In this document: positions 25,010-34,360 of the stretch, piece after piece | Numbering within the stretch: the stretch's first letter is position 1 | Layout of the letters: every line of letters starts with the position of its first letter | Notes under the pieces: model-generated | The model's database searches: none | Told to the model about the DNA's origin: nothing | What the model saw: the letters and a program-made list of their open reading frames with translations, nothing else | Translations under genes and position numbers: made by a program | Source: an uncultured Eubacteriales bacterium | Lineage (GTDB): Bacteria; Bacillota; Clostridia; Oscillospirales; UBA644 | Assembly (NCBI GenBank): GCA_900547165.1 | Contig: URFZ01000001.1 | Span: 1 to 64,000 of the forward strand | Direction of reading: 5' to 3' | DNA length: 64,000 nt

Positions 25010-25543
25010 TTGAACTGCAAGGATACAAATTATGAGTTGATCGAAAAGTTCGGTTCACTCGAAAAGATATGCAATCAAATTTACGGCGAAAAACACGGCG
25101 TGACGGCATACATCGACGACATGGCGAAAAATAACGATTTTGGGGAAGTATATGTCCGCGCTTGGTCGGACTTTTTACAAGGGCTTAAAGAAGTCAGGCA
25201 CAAAAGGAATCAACTCTCACACGGCGATGTGCCTTTTTCTTCGGATTATGCGCAAAAAGATGATTTGAAGTTCATAGATGATTTTCACGAACTGATTTTG
25301 ACGCAAAATGACCCGCTGACAATATTGAGAAAAGAGCATGAACGGCATCTAAAAGAAGCCGAGAAAAAGATTAAAGAGCAGAAAGCAAACAAAGAAAAGC
25401 AAAAAGCAACAGAGCGGCAACATTCAAAAAAAGCAAATCAAACAAAAGAAAAACCGATAATGTCGAAAAAGATTTCCGCCGCAATATGGATAATAATAGC
25501 GGCGGCATTCATCGCACTTATCTGTTTTCTCGGGTTCAGATAA
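25010..25543 (+). CDS. HEPN-like domain protein with C-terminal membrane anchor
   Basis: 177 residues starting at a TTG 6 bases after GGAGG. The helical N-terminal domain has HGVTAYIDDM and the motif RNQLSHG, which fits the RX4H (RNxxxH) signature of HEPN domains, many of which are RNases. I associate this layout with the DUF6548-type proteins of gut Firmicutes. A Lys/Glu-rich coiled coil (about 105-150) leads to a single membrane segment AAIWIIIAAAFIALICFLGF at the C-terminus. So it is a probably membrane-tethered domain facing the cytoplasm. No nucleotidyltransferase partner is adjacent. Confidence 0.7.
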   Translation: MNCKDTNYELIEKFGSLEKICNQIYGEKHGVTAYIDDMAKNNDFGEVYVRAWSDFLQGLKEVRHKRNQLSHGDVPFSSDYAQKDDLKFIDDFHELILTQNDPLTILRKEHERHLKEAEKKIKEQKANKEKQKATERQHSKKANQTKEKPIMSKKISAAIWIIIAAAFIALICFLGFR

Positions 25544-25572
25544 ATGCAAGAAAATAAAATCTTGACAAAGTA

Positions 25573-25611
25573 TACCCCGTAAGCGAAAATCTCGCCTACG
25601 GGGTTTATTAT
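25573..25611. terminator. Rho-independent terminator between convergent genes
   Basis: CCCCGTA.GCGA-loop-TCGC.TACGGGG followed by TTTATTATT. It ends the HEPN-like gene and can also stop the opposing transcript. Confidence 0.8.
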
Positions 25612-25629
25612 TGTGAATTTAATTATTTA

Positions 25630-26385
25630 TTACTTTACAAGCGTATGCAAATATTCTGCGGAAACATGAACATCATCAATGCTCTTATGACCCGCTGTCG
25701 GGGCGTCCTGCTCGACTATGAGCCACTCTGCACAGAGTTTTTCCGCTGTTTTAACCACGGCGGGAATATCTACCTTTCCCCTGCCGAGAGGACGGAAATC
25801 GGGTCTTTCTGCGCCGTCAGAAGAAACATAATCTTTCAGGTGAACCACTCTTATGCGGTTCGCATACCGTTCAAGATATGAGACGGGGTCTTCTCCCGCA
25901 AAATGAAGCCAGCAAACATCGAATTCAGGCAATAAAATATCAGGTACAGCGGGATATAGTTCATCGAGAAAATTATTTCCGTTCAATTTAGAAAGTTCGT
26001 GCGCATGGTTGTGATAAAGCATTTTCAAGCCCGCGGCTTTTGCCTTTTCGGAAAGAACGCGAACCTTTTCTATGGTGTTTAGACGGTCGTTCTCCGTTGA
26101 CATTTCTTCGGGCGCAATATACGGTATGGCGATATATTCGCAGCCCATCTCTTTATAATCGGAAAAGACATTTTCATTTTCAAGCATTTCGCCTATGCCG
26201 ACATGGGCGGAAATGGGAACAAGTCCGTATTTTTCGCAAAGTTTCCGAACATCTTCGGGTGTTTTGCCGTAAAGCCCGGCAAACTCAACTCCGTCATATC
26301 CGAACTCGGAAACGGCTTTGAGTGTTCCCTCAAAATCTTTTTCAACTTCATCTCTTACTGAATATAACTGCAATGCTGTCTTCAT
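25630..26385 (-). CDS. sugar phosphate isomerase/epimerase family protein
   Basis: TIM-barrel protein of the xylose isomerase-like (AP endonuclease 2) superfamily, 251 residues. Features are ALQLYSVRDEV at the start, GYDGVEFAG, LYHNHAHEL (metal-ligand His), LPEFDVCWLHFAGEDP (Asp/His ligands), VVHLKDY and the late IVEQD (Glu ligand). Relatives act on inositol, tagatose or other keto-sugars; the substrate is not decidable. GAGGTGATTTT precedes the ATG, and a good promoter lies upstream. It is monocistronic. Confidence 0.85.
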   Translation of the reverse strand: MKTALQLYSVRDEVEKDFEGTLKAVSEFGYDGVEFAGLYGKTPEDVRKLCEKYGLVPISAHVGIGEMLENENVFSDYKEMGCEYIAIPYIAPEEMSTENDRLNTIEKVRVLSEKAKAAGLKMLYHNHAHELSKLNGNNFLDELYPAVPDILLPEFDVCWLHFAGEDPVSYLERYANRIRVVHLKDYVSSDGAERPDFRPLGRGKVDIPAVVKTAEKLCAEWLIVEQDAPTAGHKSIDDVHVSAEYLHTLVK

Positions 26386-26422
26386 AAAATCACCTCGTGT
26401 TTAGATTGAATCTACTCAATTT

Positions 26423-26451
26423 ATTTTAACAGAATCCGTCTGATATTGCAA
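26423..26451 (-). promoter_or_regulatory. promoter of the sugar phosphate isomerase-like gene
   Basis: On the minus strand TTGCAA (26446-26451), 17-base spacer, TAAAAT (26423-26428). Confidence 0.78.
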
Positions 26452-26456
26452 TAGGC

Positions 26457-26507
26457 AAAATAAAAAAATCGACCTCACGAAGTAAATTCGAAAGGTCGAT
26501 TTTTAAT
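26457..26507 (-). terminator. Rho-independent terminator of the GH2-like gene
   Basis: On the minus strand AAAAATCGACCT and AGGTCGATTTTT form a 12-bp stem followed by TTTATTTT, just after the stop codon. Confidence 0.85.
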
Positions 26508-26522
26508 TATTGTTACTTTTTG

Positions 26523-29500
26523 TTACTTTTGTTCTTCTATGCCGTCAACGTACCACTCGGAACCTATCTGTACGGAAACTTTGCGGTCATTGTCGGATGC
26601 AAGATTCCACTTCTGATTTACTTTGCCGCTCCACTTTGCAAGAGTAAGAACGTAAGTGTTCTTAAATGCTTTTTCGGGATCGGAGATGAAATCTCTGTCC
26701 ATTTCTGCCTGAGTGAGTTTTACTCTCTTCAATGTTGTTTGAAGCGCAAGGTCGGTATCAACATTGATTATGCTGTAAACACCGCCCCTGTTTCTGATTC
26801 TCCAAACAAGAGAAGCGGGTTCCTCATCCGCATTTGTCGCGTCGTAAAGGACCAGGGACGAAACACCGTCAACGGTTCTTACGCCGAGATACATACCGTT
26901 TGAGGTGTTGTATATGCGGTAATCGGATTCACCCTCTGCCACAAACACCCAAGTCTGGGAATCTGCGGGAAGCAGTTCGCATTGAGTAATTCTGCCCGTC
27001 GTCTTTGCAAAGTTGGAAGAACTTGCGGCAAGATCTTCCGCTGTCTGATAAACGCTCCAATCAATATCGGGCGCATATCCCATCGTGCGTCTGTCCAATG
27101 CGGCAAGAGACGATGAAGAATATGTCACTCTGTCAACATAAGTCAGATACAGACCGGAGTTGTTGTTTCTTATGGTTGCAAACTCGGAATTGCCGATCTC
27201 ATAGTTGATAGTCCAATATGCGGAATCATTGCCCTGAATATTCGACATTGCCACTCTTGCGCCGGGGAATGTTGCCGTCTGCATGACCGAAAGAGAATAC
27301 TCGGTCAGACGTTCGCAAGCAAGTTGGTTGGTGGAATAATACCACATCTGCCACGGTGTTTTTTCGGTATCAAGAGGTGCGAATCCAACCTCGATTGACG
27401 GGGCTTTTCTCGTTGAAACGCCGACAGCTGTCATATAAAGGTTGTTTGCCGTGCATTTGATGTAGATGCTGGAAGAATCGGTTCTTTCTATCTGGAATCT
27501 CTGATTTGCGCTTCCGAGACCTTCAAGAACGGAAAGTTCGTTATCGGCAGCGGATATGTACTGACCGCTTGCAAGATCGCGAAGCGAATAGGACTGTCCG
27601 TCCGCCAGAGAGTTTCTCGATACGCTTGCTTTGCCCGCGGACGAAAGAGTCTTTGCACTTTCAGCCTTATATGCGGAAACATCGGTCGTGGAAACGGGAA
27701 CTATTCTGTAAGAGAACGAGAGCACACTGCCCGGTTCTATCGAAGAGTCTGATACCAGATATGCTTGATCCGAAGTGCTCGGAACGGAGCATCCGCTCTG
27801 CGCACCGATTATGCTGAGGACAGTATAAGGATTATTCATGGAATCCGAAGCATATGCAGCCAAAGAGTGCGGATACTGTTTCGAAAGATTGAATGCAAAA
27901 TTGTTTGTGTCGGAAGTTACAAGAACACCTGTACCTGATTCATCGGTAAGCGCAAGCCATCTTGTCTGGCTTCTGTCTCCGCCGTTGGCGAAAAGATACG
28001 AGGGAACAAGATCGGAAACGGAAGAGGAGAAGACATCAACCGTTGAGTTGTAAAGTTTGTCGCCGTAAGTTTCGCCGGGGCCTCTGCCGTACCATGTTGC
28101 CTTTGTGAGATCGGAAGACATGGTAAGAATGCTCGATATGGAAAGCGGAACGGCAGACTCGGCATTAAGCGAATAAGCCGAACTGATATTCATAACGCCG
28201 TTCGGATAGAAGTCGTAAACGACCGCGTATTCCGTATTGCGGGAAGCAAGGTTCGAAACATTGCCGCCGTCGGAAACGGGAAGACTGTAACGAAGCGACA
28301 TTCTGTAATGTCCGTCATCGGTCTTTCTGACGCTGACAAGTCCGTTAAGAAATTTCTTCAAGTTGCCGAAATCAAAATTCGAAAGAGCCTTGGAATTATT
28401 TGCGGTACCCGAAACATAGTCTCCGCCTGTCGGATTTCTGTAAAGACTGCCAATCGTGCTTGCCTTAATGCCGTTTTCAGAATCGGCAGTTGCGAAAACA
28501 TCTTTGCCGTCAACGGTGTACTTATTTATAAGTCCGCTGTCGGAATCTATTTCAATGGTAACTCTCGAATTGGAAAGGCGAATATACGGTGCGGGAGTCG
28601 GATTGACTTCATCGGGTGCGCTGTAATAAACAGTCGAAGAGGTGTATTCCGTCAGACCGGGGTCACCGTTGACCCAAACTCTGTTTCCCTTTTCGTCTAT
28701 CTGCTGTTCGCCTGTCGTCTCATCTATAACAGGTTCCGGAGTTCTCGAAGAATCAACGGGGAACGGAATTTCTGAACCGAGAGTTCCCGAGTTGAAATTA
28801 TAAAGAAGTTCATATCCTGCGGGAATATCTCCGAATGCCTTTTTCGTCGTAACAGAGATAACGACCTCATATGAACCGTTCTCTACCGCTTTGACTGAGA
28901 ACGGAAGTTTTACGGTGCCGTCCTTCGTATACCCGGCAAGTCCTGTATTGACCTTTCCACTTGCATATACGACCGCTTTCGGGTCATTGCAGAAGTTGTT
29001 TGTCTCAACGACGATGTATTTTAAAGTGAATATATCGTCAAACGCTTCGCTGCAATAGTTTGTTACATATATTGTACCGTTCGCAAGGTCTGTGTTTATT
29101 GTCGATATATCCGGAGCACGGAATATATCAAGAGTCAATGCACTGCCGGAAACATCGGTGGAACCGCCGTTTTTAACGGGGGCGCCGTTGCCTGTTACGT
29201 CATATTGAACAGAGAACAATGTTCCGTCATAGCCGTCTCTCGCCCATGCGGGAACTTCATTGTACTTAACCGAAACGGTAACAAAAACATCCGCAGAAGA
29301 ATCAACCGTTCCGTAGTCGAGCGTTATATCAAGCGTTTGACCCGCTTTGAGTGAAGATATGTCGATATTGCCGCTCACACCGTTTGAAACGGAATAAGAA
29401 ACGGTAAATTTCGATCCGGCATCGGTAAATCCGAATCTGTTGCTTATTCTGAATGTGCCGTCTTTCACATTTATGGGTTCAACGTAAATAGGCGCGTAGG

Positions 29501-31571
29501 AAGTTTTCATTTCAAGCGCGTCGGACTGGAATGATCTGTCGGCTTTGAGAATACCGTTAAGACTGTACATTCCGAGCAATGCCGCAGCCGACTCCTCGTC
29601 TGAAACCCATGACGCGGCATATTTAAGTTCGTAAAGATCCGCATTATCCGCATTATACGGAGTATCCTTGCAGACCTGAACCGCATTTTTGCTGTCCTTG
29701 GGAACGTAGATCGCTTTGTCAACCCAGTTTGCAAGGAAGCATCCCTGAACGGTATTGTCTGCGGTTATGTAATCGACATATCCGTCAACACCGCCGCCGG
29801 AAGAAAGAAGTGCGCTGTCGATATTTTGAAGAATAATGGGTTTTGTGATTTCTTTATTGGTCAGTATATCGTTGAATTTGTCCATATCCCAACCGGAAGC
29901 GGCGATGATGTCTCCGTCGGAGATATAATCGTCATTGCCGTAATTTTCCTTATCAAGGTCAAGATATGCGTCATATACGATAAGTCTGGAATCGTTTTCT
30001 ATGAGGTAGTTTTTGATATTGGTCAAAACACTGCCCTGTCCGGACTCATTTCCGAGTCCCCAAAGAATAACGGACGGAGCGTTCTTGTCACGCTCAACGA
30101 CATTCGAAAGGCGATCGAGAAGCGCAGTCTGCCAAATGCCTTGATCGCCGGGTATGGATTGCTCTTTTTTACTCGAATAAGGTTCGGATTCAAGGTTTAT
30201 ATCGGAAACGACATAAAGACCGTATTCGTTGCAAAGAGAAATAAACTCACGGCTGAGAGGAACGCCGGGAGATCTGACGGCGTTGATGTTGAGTTCTTTC
30301 ATCTTTTTGATGTCTTCAATCATTTCATCGCGTGTCAGGGCTTTGCCGTTGATTGCGCTGAATTCGTAGTAAGTAACACCGAAAAGCGAAACAGTCTGTC
30401 CGTTTACGGTAAATATCTGCTTACCGCTGTCATCGGATGCAAACGCGGCGTCTCTTATTCCGATGCGTTCGCTGACTGTTCCCACCGTCGTTCCGTCAGG
30501 CTTTTTAAGAGTATATACCGCAGTATAGAGATTGGGTTCCTCCGCGCTCCAAAGTTTAATTCCGTTCACGGTAACGCGTCCGCTGACGGTGGCTGTATAT
30601 GCGCCGCCCGTTTTATCCGCAGAAAAAGAAATATCCGCGCCGAAACGGTAAGGTTCAACAACCGCGGTTCCGTTCTCATCATAAAGAGAAAACTCTGTAT
30701 ACCAACCGTCCTCTTTGTTTACGTATGTAGATACGTCTGCGGAAAGATAAAGAAGTGCGCTGCCGTCAAAACCGCCCTCTTTTTTCATATCGACGGTCGA
30801 TTGAACGGAAAAATCCTTTATCATCGTCTTTTCGGACAAATACAGATATACGTCTCTGTAAATTCCGCCCATTTTGAGCGTATCCTGCGCTTCGAGCCAC
30901 GATGCGTCGCAATATTTGAAAACTTTAACGGCTATCGTGTTCGTTTTTCCCGCTTCTATATAAGGCGTGATTCTGAAATCTTTCGAAGTATAGGAATCTT
31001 CGCCGTAGCCGCACATTTTGCCGTTGACATAAACGTAGCATGCGCTTTCCACGCCGTCAAAAGATATAAACACCTCTTGACCGTTCCACTCTGCGGGAAC
31101 ATCTATTTCTCTGGTGTAAAGACCTATCTCGTTCTCCTCGGGGATCTCGGGAGGCGTCAATGCGGACGAATTCCATGTATAATCGTCATATCCGTAATCG
31201 GGAGAAGAGAATCCCTGCGTTTCCCAATTGCCGGGCACGCGAATGGTATTCCACGAACTCGAATCAAAGTCCTTGTTCTGGAACCCGGCGGGAATGTCGC
31301 CTTCTTTCGTAACGAGATTGAATTTCCACTCGCCGTTCAAACTCAGATAACGAGAAGAAGCCTTTATATCGGCTTTCAAAGCCTCGTCAATGCTGTCGTA
31401 AGAAACTATCGGAGAATGAGCGAGTTCCTTGTTTCGGGAAACAACGGAAGCGTTGTTCTTCCACTCACTGTTTTCGTCAAGTCCCGCACTGCCTTTACCG
31501 CACGCGAAAAGAGACGCGCACAGACAAACAACAACAGCGCAGACAGCGGCTGCCTTTAACCAATGTTTCAT
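26523..31571 (-). CDS. GH2-family (LacZ-like) lipoprotein with lectin-like C-terminus, likely inactive
   Basis: Cell-surface lipoprotein of 1682 residues with lipobox Cys24 (SLFAC). Order: GH2 sugar-binding domain (LSLNGEWKFN..VPGNWETQGF), immunoglobulin-like domain, TIM barrel, LacZ small-chain-type domain (to about 1310), then ricin/beta-trefoil-like repeats (about 1325-1682: SLRDLASGQYIS, NNNSGLYLTY, NTSNGMYLGV). The acid/base motif WGLGNESG (about 507) is intact. Where LacZ has ILCEYAHAMGNS with the nucleophile Glu, this protein has ILQNIDSALLSS (about 579). LacZ RHEHH, SHYP and NIETH histidines are replaced too (YYEFS, SPGVP, NLESE). A carbohydrate-binding role is inferred. The start follows GGAGG; the upstream in-frame extension overlaps the promoter. 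Confidence 0.85.
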   Translation of the reverse strand: MKHWLKAAAVCAVVVCLCASLFACGKGSAGLDENSEWKNNASVVSRNKELAHSPIVSYDSIDEALKADIKASSRYLSLNGEWKFNLVTKEGDIPAGFQNKDFDSSSWNTIRVPGNWETQGFSSPDYGYDDYTWNSSALTPPEIPEENEIGLYTREIDVPAEWNGQEVFISFDGVESACYVYVNGKMCGYGEDSYTSKDFRITPYIEAGKTNTIAVKVFKYCDASWLEAQDTLKMGGIYRDVYLYLSEKTMIKDFSVQSTVDMKKEGGFDGSALLYLSADVSTYVNKEDGWYTEFSLYDENGTAVVEPYRFGADISFSADKTGGAYTATVSGRVTVNGIKLWSAEEPNLYTAVYTLKKPDGTTVGTVSERIGIRDAAFASDDSGKQIFTVNGQTVSLFGVTYYEFSAINGKALTRDEMIEDIKKMKELNINAVRSPGVPLSREFISLCNEYGLYVVSDINLESEPYSSKKEQSIPGDQGIWQTALLDRLSNVVERDKNAPSVILWGLGNESGQGSVLTNIKNYLIENDSRLIVYDAYLDLDKENYGNDDYISDGDIIAASGWDMDKFNDILTNKEITKPIILQNIDSALLSSGGGVDGYVDYITADNTVQGCFLANWVDKAIYVPKDSKNAVQVCKDTPYNADNADLYELKYAASWVSDEESAAALLGMYSLNGILKADRSFQSDALEMKTSYAPIYVEPINVKDGTFRISNRFGFTDAGSKFTVSYSVSNGVSGNIDISSLKAGQTLDITLDYGTVDSSADVFVTVSVKYNEVPAWARDGYDGTLFSVQYDVTGNGAPVKNGGSTDVSGSALTLDIFRAPDISTINTDLANGTIYVTNYCSEAFDDIFTLKYIVVETNNFCNDPKAVVYASGKVNTGLAGYTKDGTVKLPFSVKAVENGSYEVVISVTTKKAFGDIPAGYELLYNFNSGTLGSEIPFPVDSSRTPEPVIDETTGEQQIDEKGNRVWVNGDPGLTEYTSSTVYYSAPDEVNPTPAPYIRLSNSRVTIEIDSDSGLINKYTVDGKDVFATADSENGIKASTIGSLYRNPTGGDYVSGTANNSKALSNFDFGNLKKFLNGLVSVRKTDDGHYRMSLRYSLPVSDGGNVSNLASRNTEYAVVYDFYPNGVMNISSAYSLNAESAVPLSISSILTMSSDLTKATWYGRGPGETYGDKLYNSTVDVFSSSVSDLVPSYLFANGGDRSQTRWLALTDESGTGVLVTSDTNNFAFNLSKQYPHSLAAYASDSMNNPYTVLSIIGAQSGCSVPSTSDQAYLVSDSSIEPGSVLSFSYRIVPVSTTDVSAYKAESAKTLSSAGKASVSRNSLADGQSYSLRDLASGQYISAADNELSVLEGLGSANQRFQIERTDSSSIYIKCTANNLYMTAVGVSTRKAPSIEVGFAPLDTEKTPWQMWYYSTNQLACERLTEYSLSVMQTATFPGARVAMSNIQGNDSAYWTINYEIGNSEFATIRNNNSGLYLTYVDRVTYSSSSLAALDRRTMGYAPDIDWSVYQTAEDLAASSSNFAKTTGRITQCELLPADSQTWVFVAEGESDYRIYNTSNGMYLGVRTVDGVSSLVLYDATNADEEPASLVWRIRNRGGVYSIINVDTDLALQTTLKRVKLTQAEMDRDFISDPEKAFKNTYVLTLAKWSGKVNQKWNLASDNDRKVSVQIGSEWYVDGIEEQK

Positions 31572-31602
31572 CAAAAAAACCTCCATTTGCTTTCGGGGAC
31601 CC

Positions 31603-31643
31603 AACGCGAAAGAACCGATTTTCGTAAAAATCGGAATCGCGTT
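31603..31643 (-). promoter_or_regulatory. long leader hairpin of the GH2-like gene
   Basis: Outer arms AACGCGA/TCGCGTT and inner arms CCGATTTT/AAAATCGG around a CGTA loop form an interrupted 15-bp stem in the mRNA leader, between the -10 box (31657-31662) and the ribosome binding site. No T run follows, so it is not an ordinary terminator. It could be a regulatory RNA structure or an operator. Confidence 0.55.
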
Positions 31644-31656
31644 AATTATATATAGA

Positions 31657-31685
31657 ATTATAACAGAAAAGAAGATGAAATGCAA
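31657..31685 (-). promoter_or_regulatory. promoter of the GH2-like gene
   Basis: On the minus strand TTGCAT (31680-31685), 17-base spacer, TATAAT (31657-31662). The rest of the 442-base gap to proS holds only the leader hairpin and the proS promoter. Confidence 0.8.
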
Positions 31686-31948
31686 GAAAACAGCGTTACG
31701 GGACAACGACGAAAAATCGATATGTATATACCGCGATTTTTGTTCAACATCAACAATAAAAAATGCAGAAGCAGACACATCAGATATGTATTCAGCACAT
31801 TTCCGCGCACACAAAACTGTATCATTTCAACAAAATATTCCGAACTTTCGGTGAAACCCGTCATTTTTATTTCAAATTCAAAAAAACTGCGTCAGACAGA
31901 GTGAAAAAAGCGCCGAATGTCAACAAATTCGACAATTATGAAAACTCA

Positions 31949-31977
31949 TTGACAAAAGTGAGGGTTTGATATATAAT
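31949..31977 (+). promoter_or_regulatory. consensus promoter of proS
   Basis: TTGACA (31949-31954), 17-base spacer, TATAAT (31972-31977). The transcript leader would be only about 30 bases, which leaves no room for a T-box. Confidence 0.85.
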
Positions 31978-32013
31978 GAAGATAATTATTATATATTATT
32001 GAGGTTGAGCAAT

Positions 32014-33447
32014 ATGGCTGAAAAACTTGTTAAAGACATAACTTCGATGGACGAAGATTTTGCAAAATGGTACACCGACATTGTGCTGAAAGCGGAACTT
32101 GTCGATTATTCGTCCGTCAAGGGCTGTGTGGTATTCAGACCTTACAGTTATGCTATTTGGGAAAATATACAAAAAGACCTTGACGCAAGATTCAAGGCAA
32201 CGGGGCACGAAAACGTATATATGCCTATGTTCATTTCGGAGAGTCTTCTTCAAAAGGAAAAAGATCATGTTGAGGGATTTGCGCCCGAAGTTGCGTGGGT
32301 AACGCACGGCGGAAGCGAACAGTTGCAGGAAAGACTATGCGTCAGACCGACTTCCGAAACGCTTTTCTGCGAACACTATTCACATATTATACATTCGCAC
32401 AGAGATCTGCCGAAACTTTACAACCAATGGTGCAGCGTTGTGCGTTGGGAAAAGACGACGCGTCCTTTCCTGCGTTCGAGGGAGTTCCTGTGGCAGGAAG
32501 GACATACGGCGCACGCGACCGCGGAAGAGGCAATAGCGGAAACGGAAAGAATGCTTAACGTTTACGCCGATTTCTGCGAAGAGTCTCTGGCTATGCCCGT
32601 TGTCCGCGGCAGAAAGACCGAAAGCGATAAATTCGCAGGCGCGGAAGCGACGTATTGCATAGAGGCGCTTATGCATGACGGAGTGGCTCTGCAAGCGGGA
32701 ACTTCGCACTATTTCGGGGACGGTTTTGCAAGGGCGTTCGGCATTCAGTATACTGATAAAAACAACACTCTTCAATACGTTCACCAGACTTCATGGGGCG
32801 TTACCACAAGACTTATCGGTGCGGTTATAATGGTTCACGGAGACGACAACGGTCTTGTTCTGCCTCCCGCAATCGCTCCGATTCAGGCGGTAATAATACC
32901 CATTGCGATGCACAAACCCGGAGTTACGGAAAAAGCGCAGGAACTCGAAGCCGCGCTCAAAGCCGCAGGCATCAGAGTTAAATGTGACCTTAGCGAACAG
33001 TCGCCCGGTTGGAAATTCTCCGAATATGAAATGAGAGGCGTTCCCGTTCGTATAGAAGTCGGTCCCAGAGATATCGAAAACGGAACGTGCGTTGTCGCGT
33101 GCAGAGACAACGGCGAAAAAACAACGGTGGCTCTTGACGAACTTGCAAATGTCGTTTCGGGCCTTATGACGACCGTAAGAGACAGAATGTATGAAAAAGC
33201 GCTTGCGAGACGCAACGCAATGACTTATACTGCAACCACCCAAGAGGAACTTGCGGAAATAGTCAAAGACAAACAGGGATTTGTTAAAATGATGTGGTGC
33301 GGAGACGAGGCGTGCGAAGACGAGATAAAAGAAAAGTACGGTGTCGGCACGCGCTGCATTCCGTTTGAGCAAGAGCATATTTCCGACAAGTGCGTTTGCT
33401 GCGGAAAGCCCGCAAAGCATCTTGTTTACTGGGGTAAAGCGTATTAA
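32014..33447 (+). CDS. proS: prolyl-tRNA synthetase (archaeal-type)
   Basis: Charges tRNA-Pro with proline. The 477-residue form without the bacterial editing insert is the eukaryote/archaea-like ProRS (ProS type 3), common in Clostridia. Class II motifs are seen in FRPYSYAIWENIQ, VRPTSETLFCEHYS and FLWQEGHTAH, with TSWGVTTRLIG as motif 3. The C-terminal domain has a Cys-rich zinc-binding type module (CGDEACEDE...CVCCGK) and the typical terminal Tyr. The start is placed at the ATG after GAGG, 16 codons inside the longest frame, whose beginning overlaps the promoter. Confidence 0.96.
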   Translation: MAEKLVKDITSMDEDFAKWYTDIVLKAELVDYSSVKGCVVFRPYSYAIWENIQKDLDARFKATGHENVYMPMFISESLLQKEKDHVEGFAPEVAWVTHGGSEQLQERLCVRPTSETLFCEHYSHIIHSHRDLPKLYNQWCSVVRWEKTTRPFLRSREFLWQEGHTAHATAEEAIAETERMLNVYADFCEESLAMPVVRGRKTESDKFAGAEATYCIEALMHDGVALQAGTSHYFGDGFARAFGIQYTDKNNTLQYVHQTSWGVTTRLIGAVIMVHGDDNGLVLPPAIAPIQAVIIPIAMHKPGVTEKAQELEAALKAAGIRVKCDLSEQSPGWKFSEYEMRGVPVRIEVGPRDIENGTCVVACRDNGEKTTVALDELANVVSGLMTTVRDRMYEKALARRNAMTYTATTQEELAEIVKDKQGFVKMMWCGDEACEDEIKEKYGVGTRCIPFEQEHISDKCVCCGKPAKHLVYWGKAY

Positions 33448-33474
33448 TTCATTTTATGTTACGGAGGAGCCGAA

Positions 33475-33849
33475 GTGGGAAGTAAAAGACTGATATTGCA
33501 CAGAAAAACGATGAAGAAAATCAATATTGCACTCTGCGTGATCATTGCAATTCTTGTCGTCACTCTTATGTTTTTGCTGATGAAGCGCAAAGAAGCGATA
33601 ATGCAGACTGACAACGCAAGACTGACATATGAAGACGCAAAGACAAAGTATTCATATGAAGGCTTGGTGAAGCAGGAAACAGAGTTGCAGCAGCAGTTGG
33701 ACAAACTCAATTCAGATATATCGGACAGAAACGATGAGATAAACGATTTCAACGACATGATATCGAAAGCCGAAGCCAGAGAGAATGCGGCAGACAGATT
33801 CAACGATTTGGCTGAAATGTATCTGAAACTTCTCAACGACGGACAGTAA
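33475..33849 (+). CDS. single-pass membrane protein with coiled coil
   Basis: 124 residues. A short basic N-terminus, one membrane segment (about 16-36, IALCVIIAILVVTLMFLLM) and a heptad-rich exterior domain (about 38-110, ETELQQQLDKLNSDISDRNDEINDF). No enzyme motif. The topology recalls small divisome proteins such as DivIC/FtsL, but sequence similarity is not evident. It starts at GTG, 7 bases after GGAGG. The next gene encodes a protein of the same design 14 bases downstream. Confidence 0.7.
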   Translation: MGSKRLILHRKTMKKINIALCVIIAILVVTLMFLLMKRKEAIMQTDNARLTYEDAKTKYSYEGLVKQETELQQQLDKLNSDISDRNDEINDFNDMISKAEARENAADRFNDLAEMYLKLLNDGQ

Positions 33850-33863
33850 CGGAGATTGAACCG

Positions 33864-34295
33864 ATGGGAAAAACGAAAATAAAGAAAAAATATTCGAGAT
33901 CCGCATATAAAACTGTCTTGACAGTGTTTTGCGGGGTCATCATAATCCTTGTCATCGCTTGCATTCTTCTAATTCACTCCGTAAACGAAAAGAAGTCCGA
34001 ATATGACGAGTATCTGAAAATGACTAATTCGGTCTCCGCGGAAAAAAATCTTGACGACAAGTCAAAAGATGTTTATGAAAGCATCAGAGAAAAGAACTCC
34101 ATGCTGAAAGACCTGAAAACGTCTCTTTCGGAAAGAACTACCCGCAGAGAAGAACTCAAATCCCAGGCAACGGACAAGAACAACAACGCAGCGGAAGCGG
34201 AAGCAAAAATGGCTCAGTATATGAAAGAACTCGGTTTTTCGAGTTATGAGGAACTGCTTGCGGCTTACAACGATTTGCTAAAAGAAAACAGATAA
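33864..34295 (+). CDS. second single-pass coiled-coil membrane protein
   Basis: 143 residues with a basic N-terminus (KTKIKKKYSRSAYK), one membrane segment (about 17-38, TVLTVFCGVIIILVIACILLI) and a long charged helical region with heptads (SKDVYESIREKNSMLKDLKTSL, AEAEAKMAQYMKEL). It ends in a short FSSYEELLAAYNDLL helix. Same layout as the preceding gene, so the two may be diverged paralogues or partners. GGAGA precedes the ATG. Function unknown. Confidence 0.7.
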   Translation: MGKTKIKKKYSRSAYKTVLTVFCGVIIILVIACILLIHSVNEKKSEYDEYLKMTNSVSAEKNLDDKSKDVYESIREKNSMLKDLKTSLSERTTRREELKSQATDKNNNAAEAEAKMAQYMKELGFSSYEELLAAYNDLLKENR

Positions 34296-34360
34296 AGAGG
34301 AAACATTCAACGCGTCTGCGCATATTATTATTGAGAAATAATCATGCGGAGGCGCGTAAA

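Noticed and set aside
29826..31559. 577-codon open frame opposite the GH2-like gene
   Set aside because: Antisense shadow; it has no start signal and no domain.
31905..32013. T-box leader of proS
   Set aside because: The promoter is only about 37 bases before the start codon and no T-box sequence is present.
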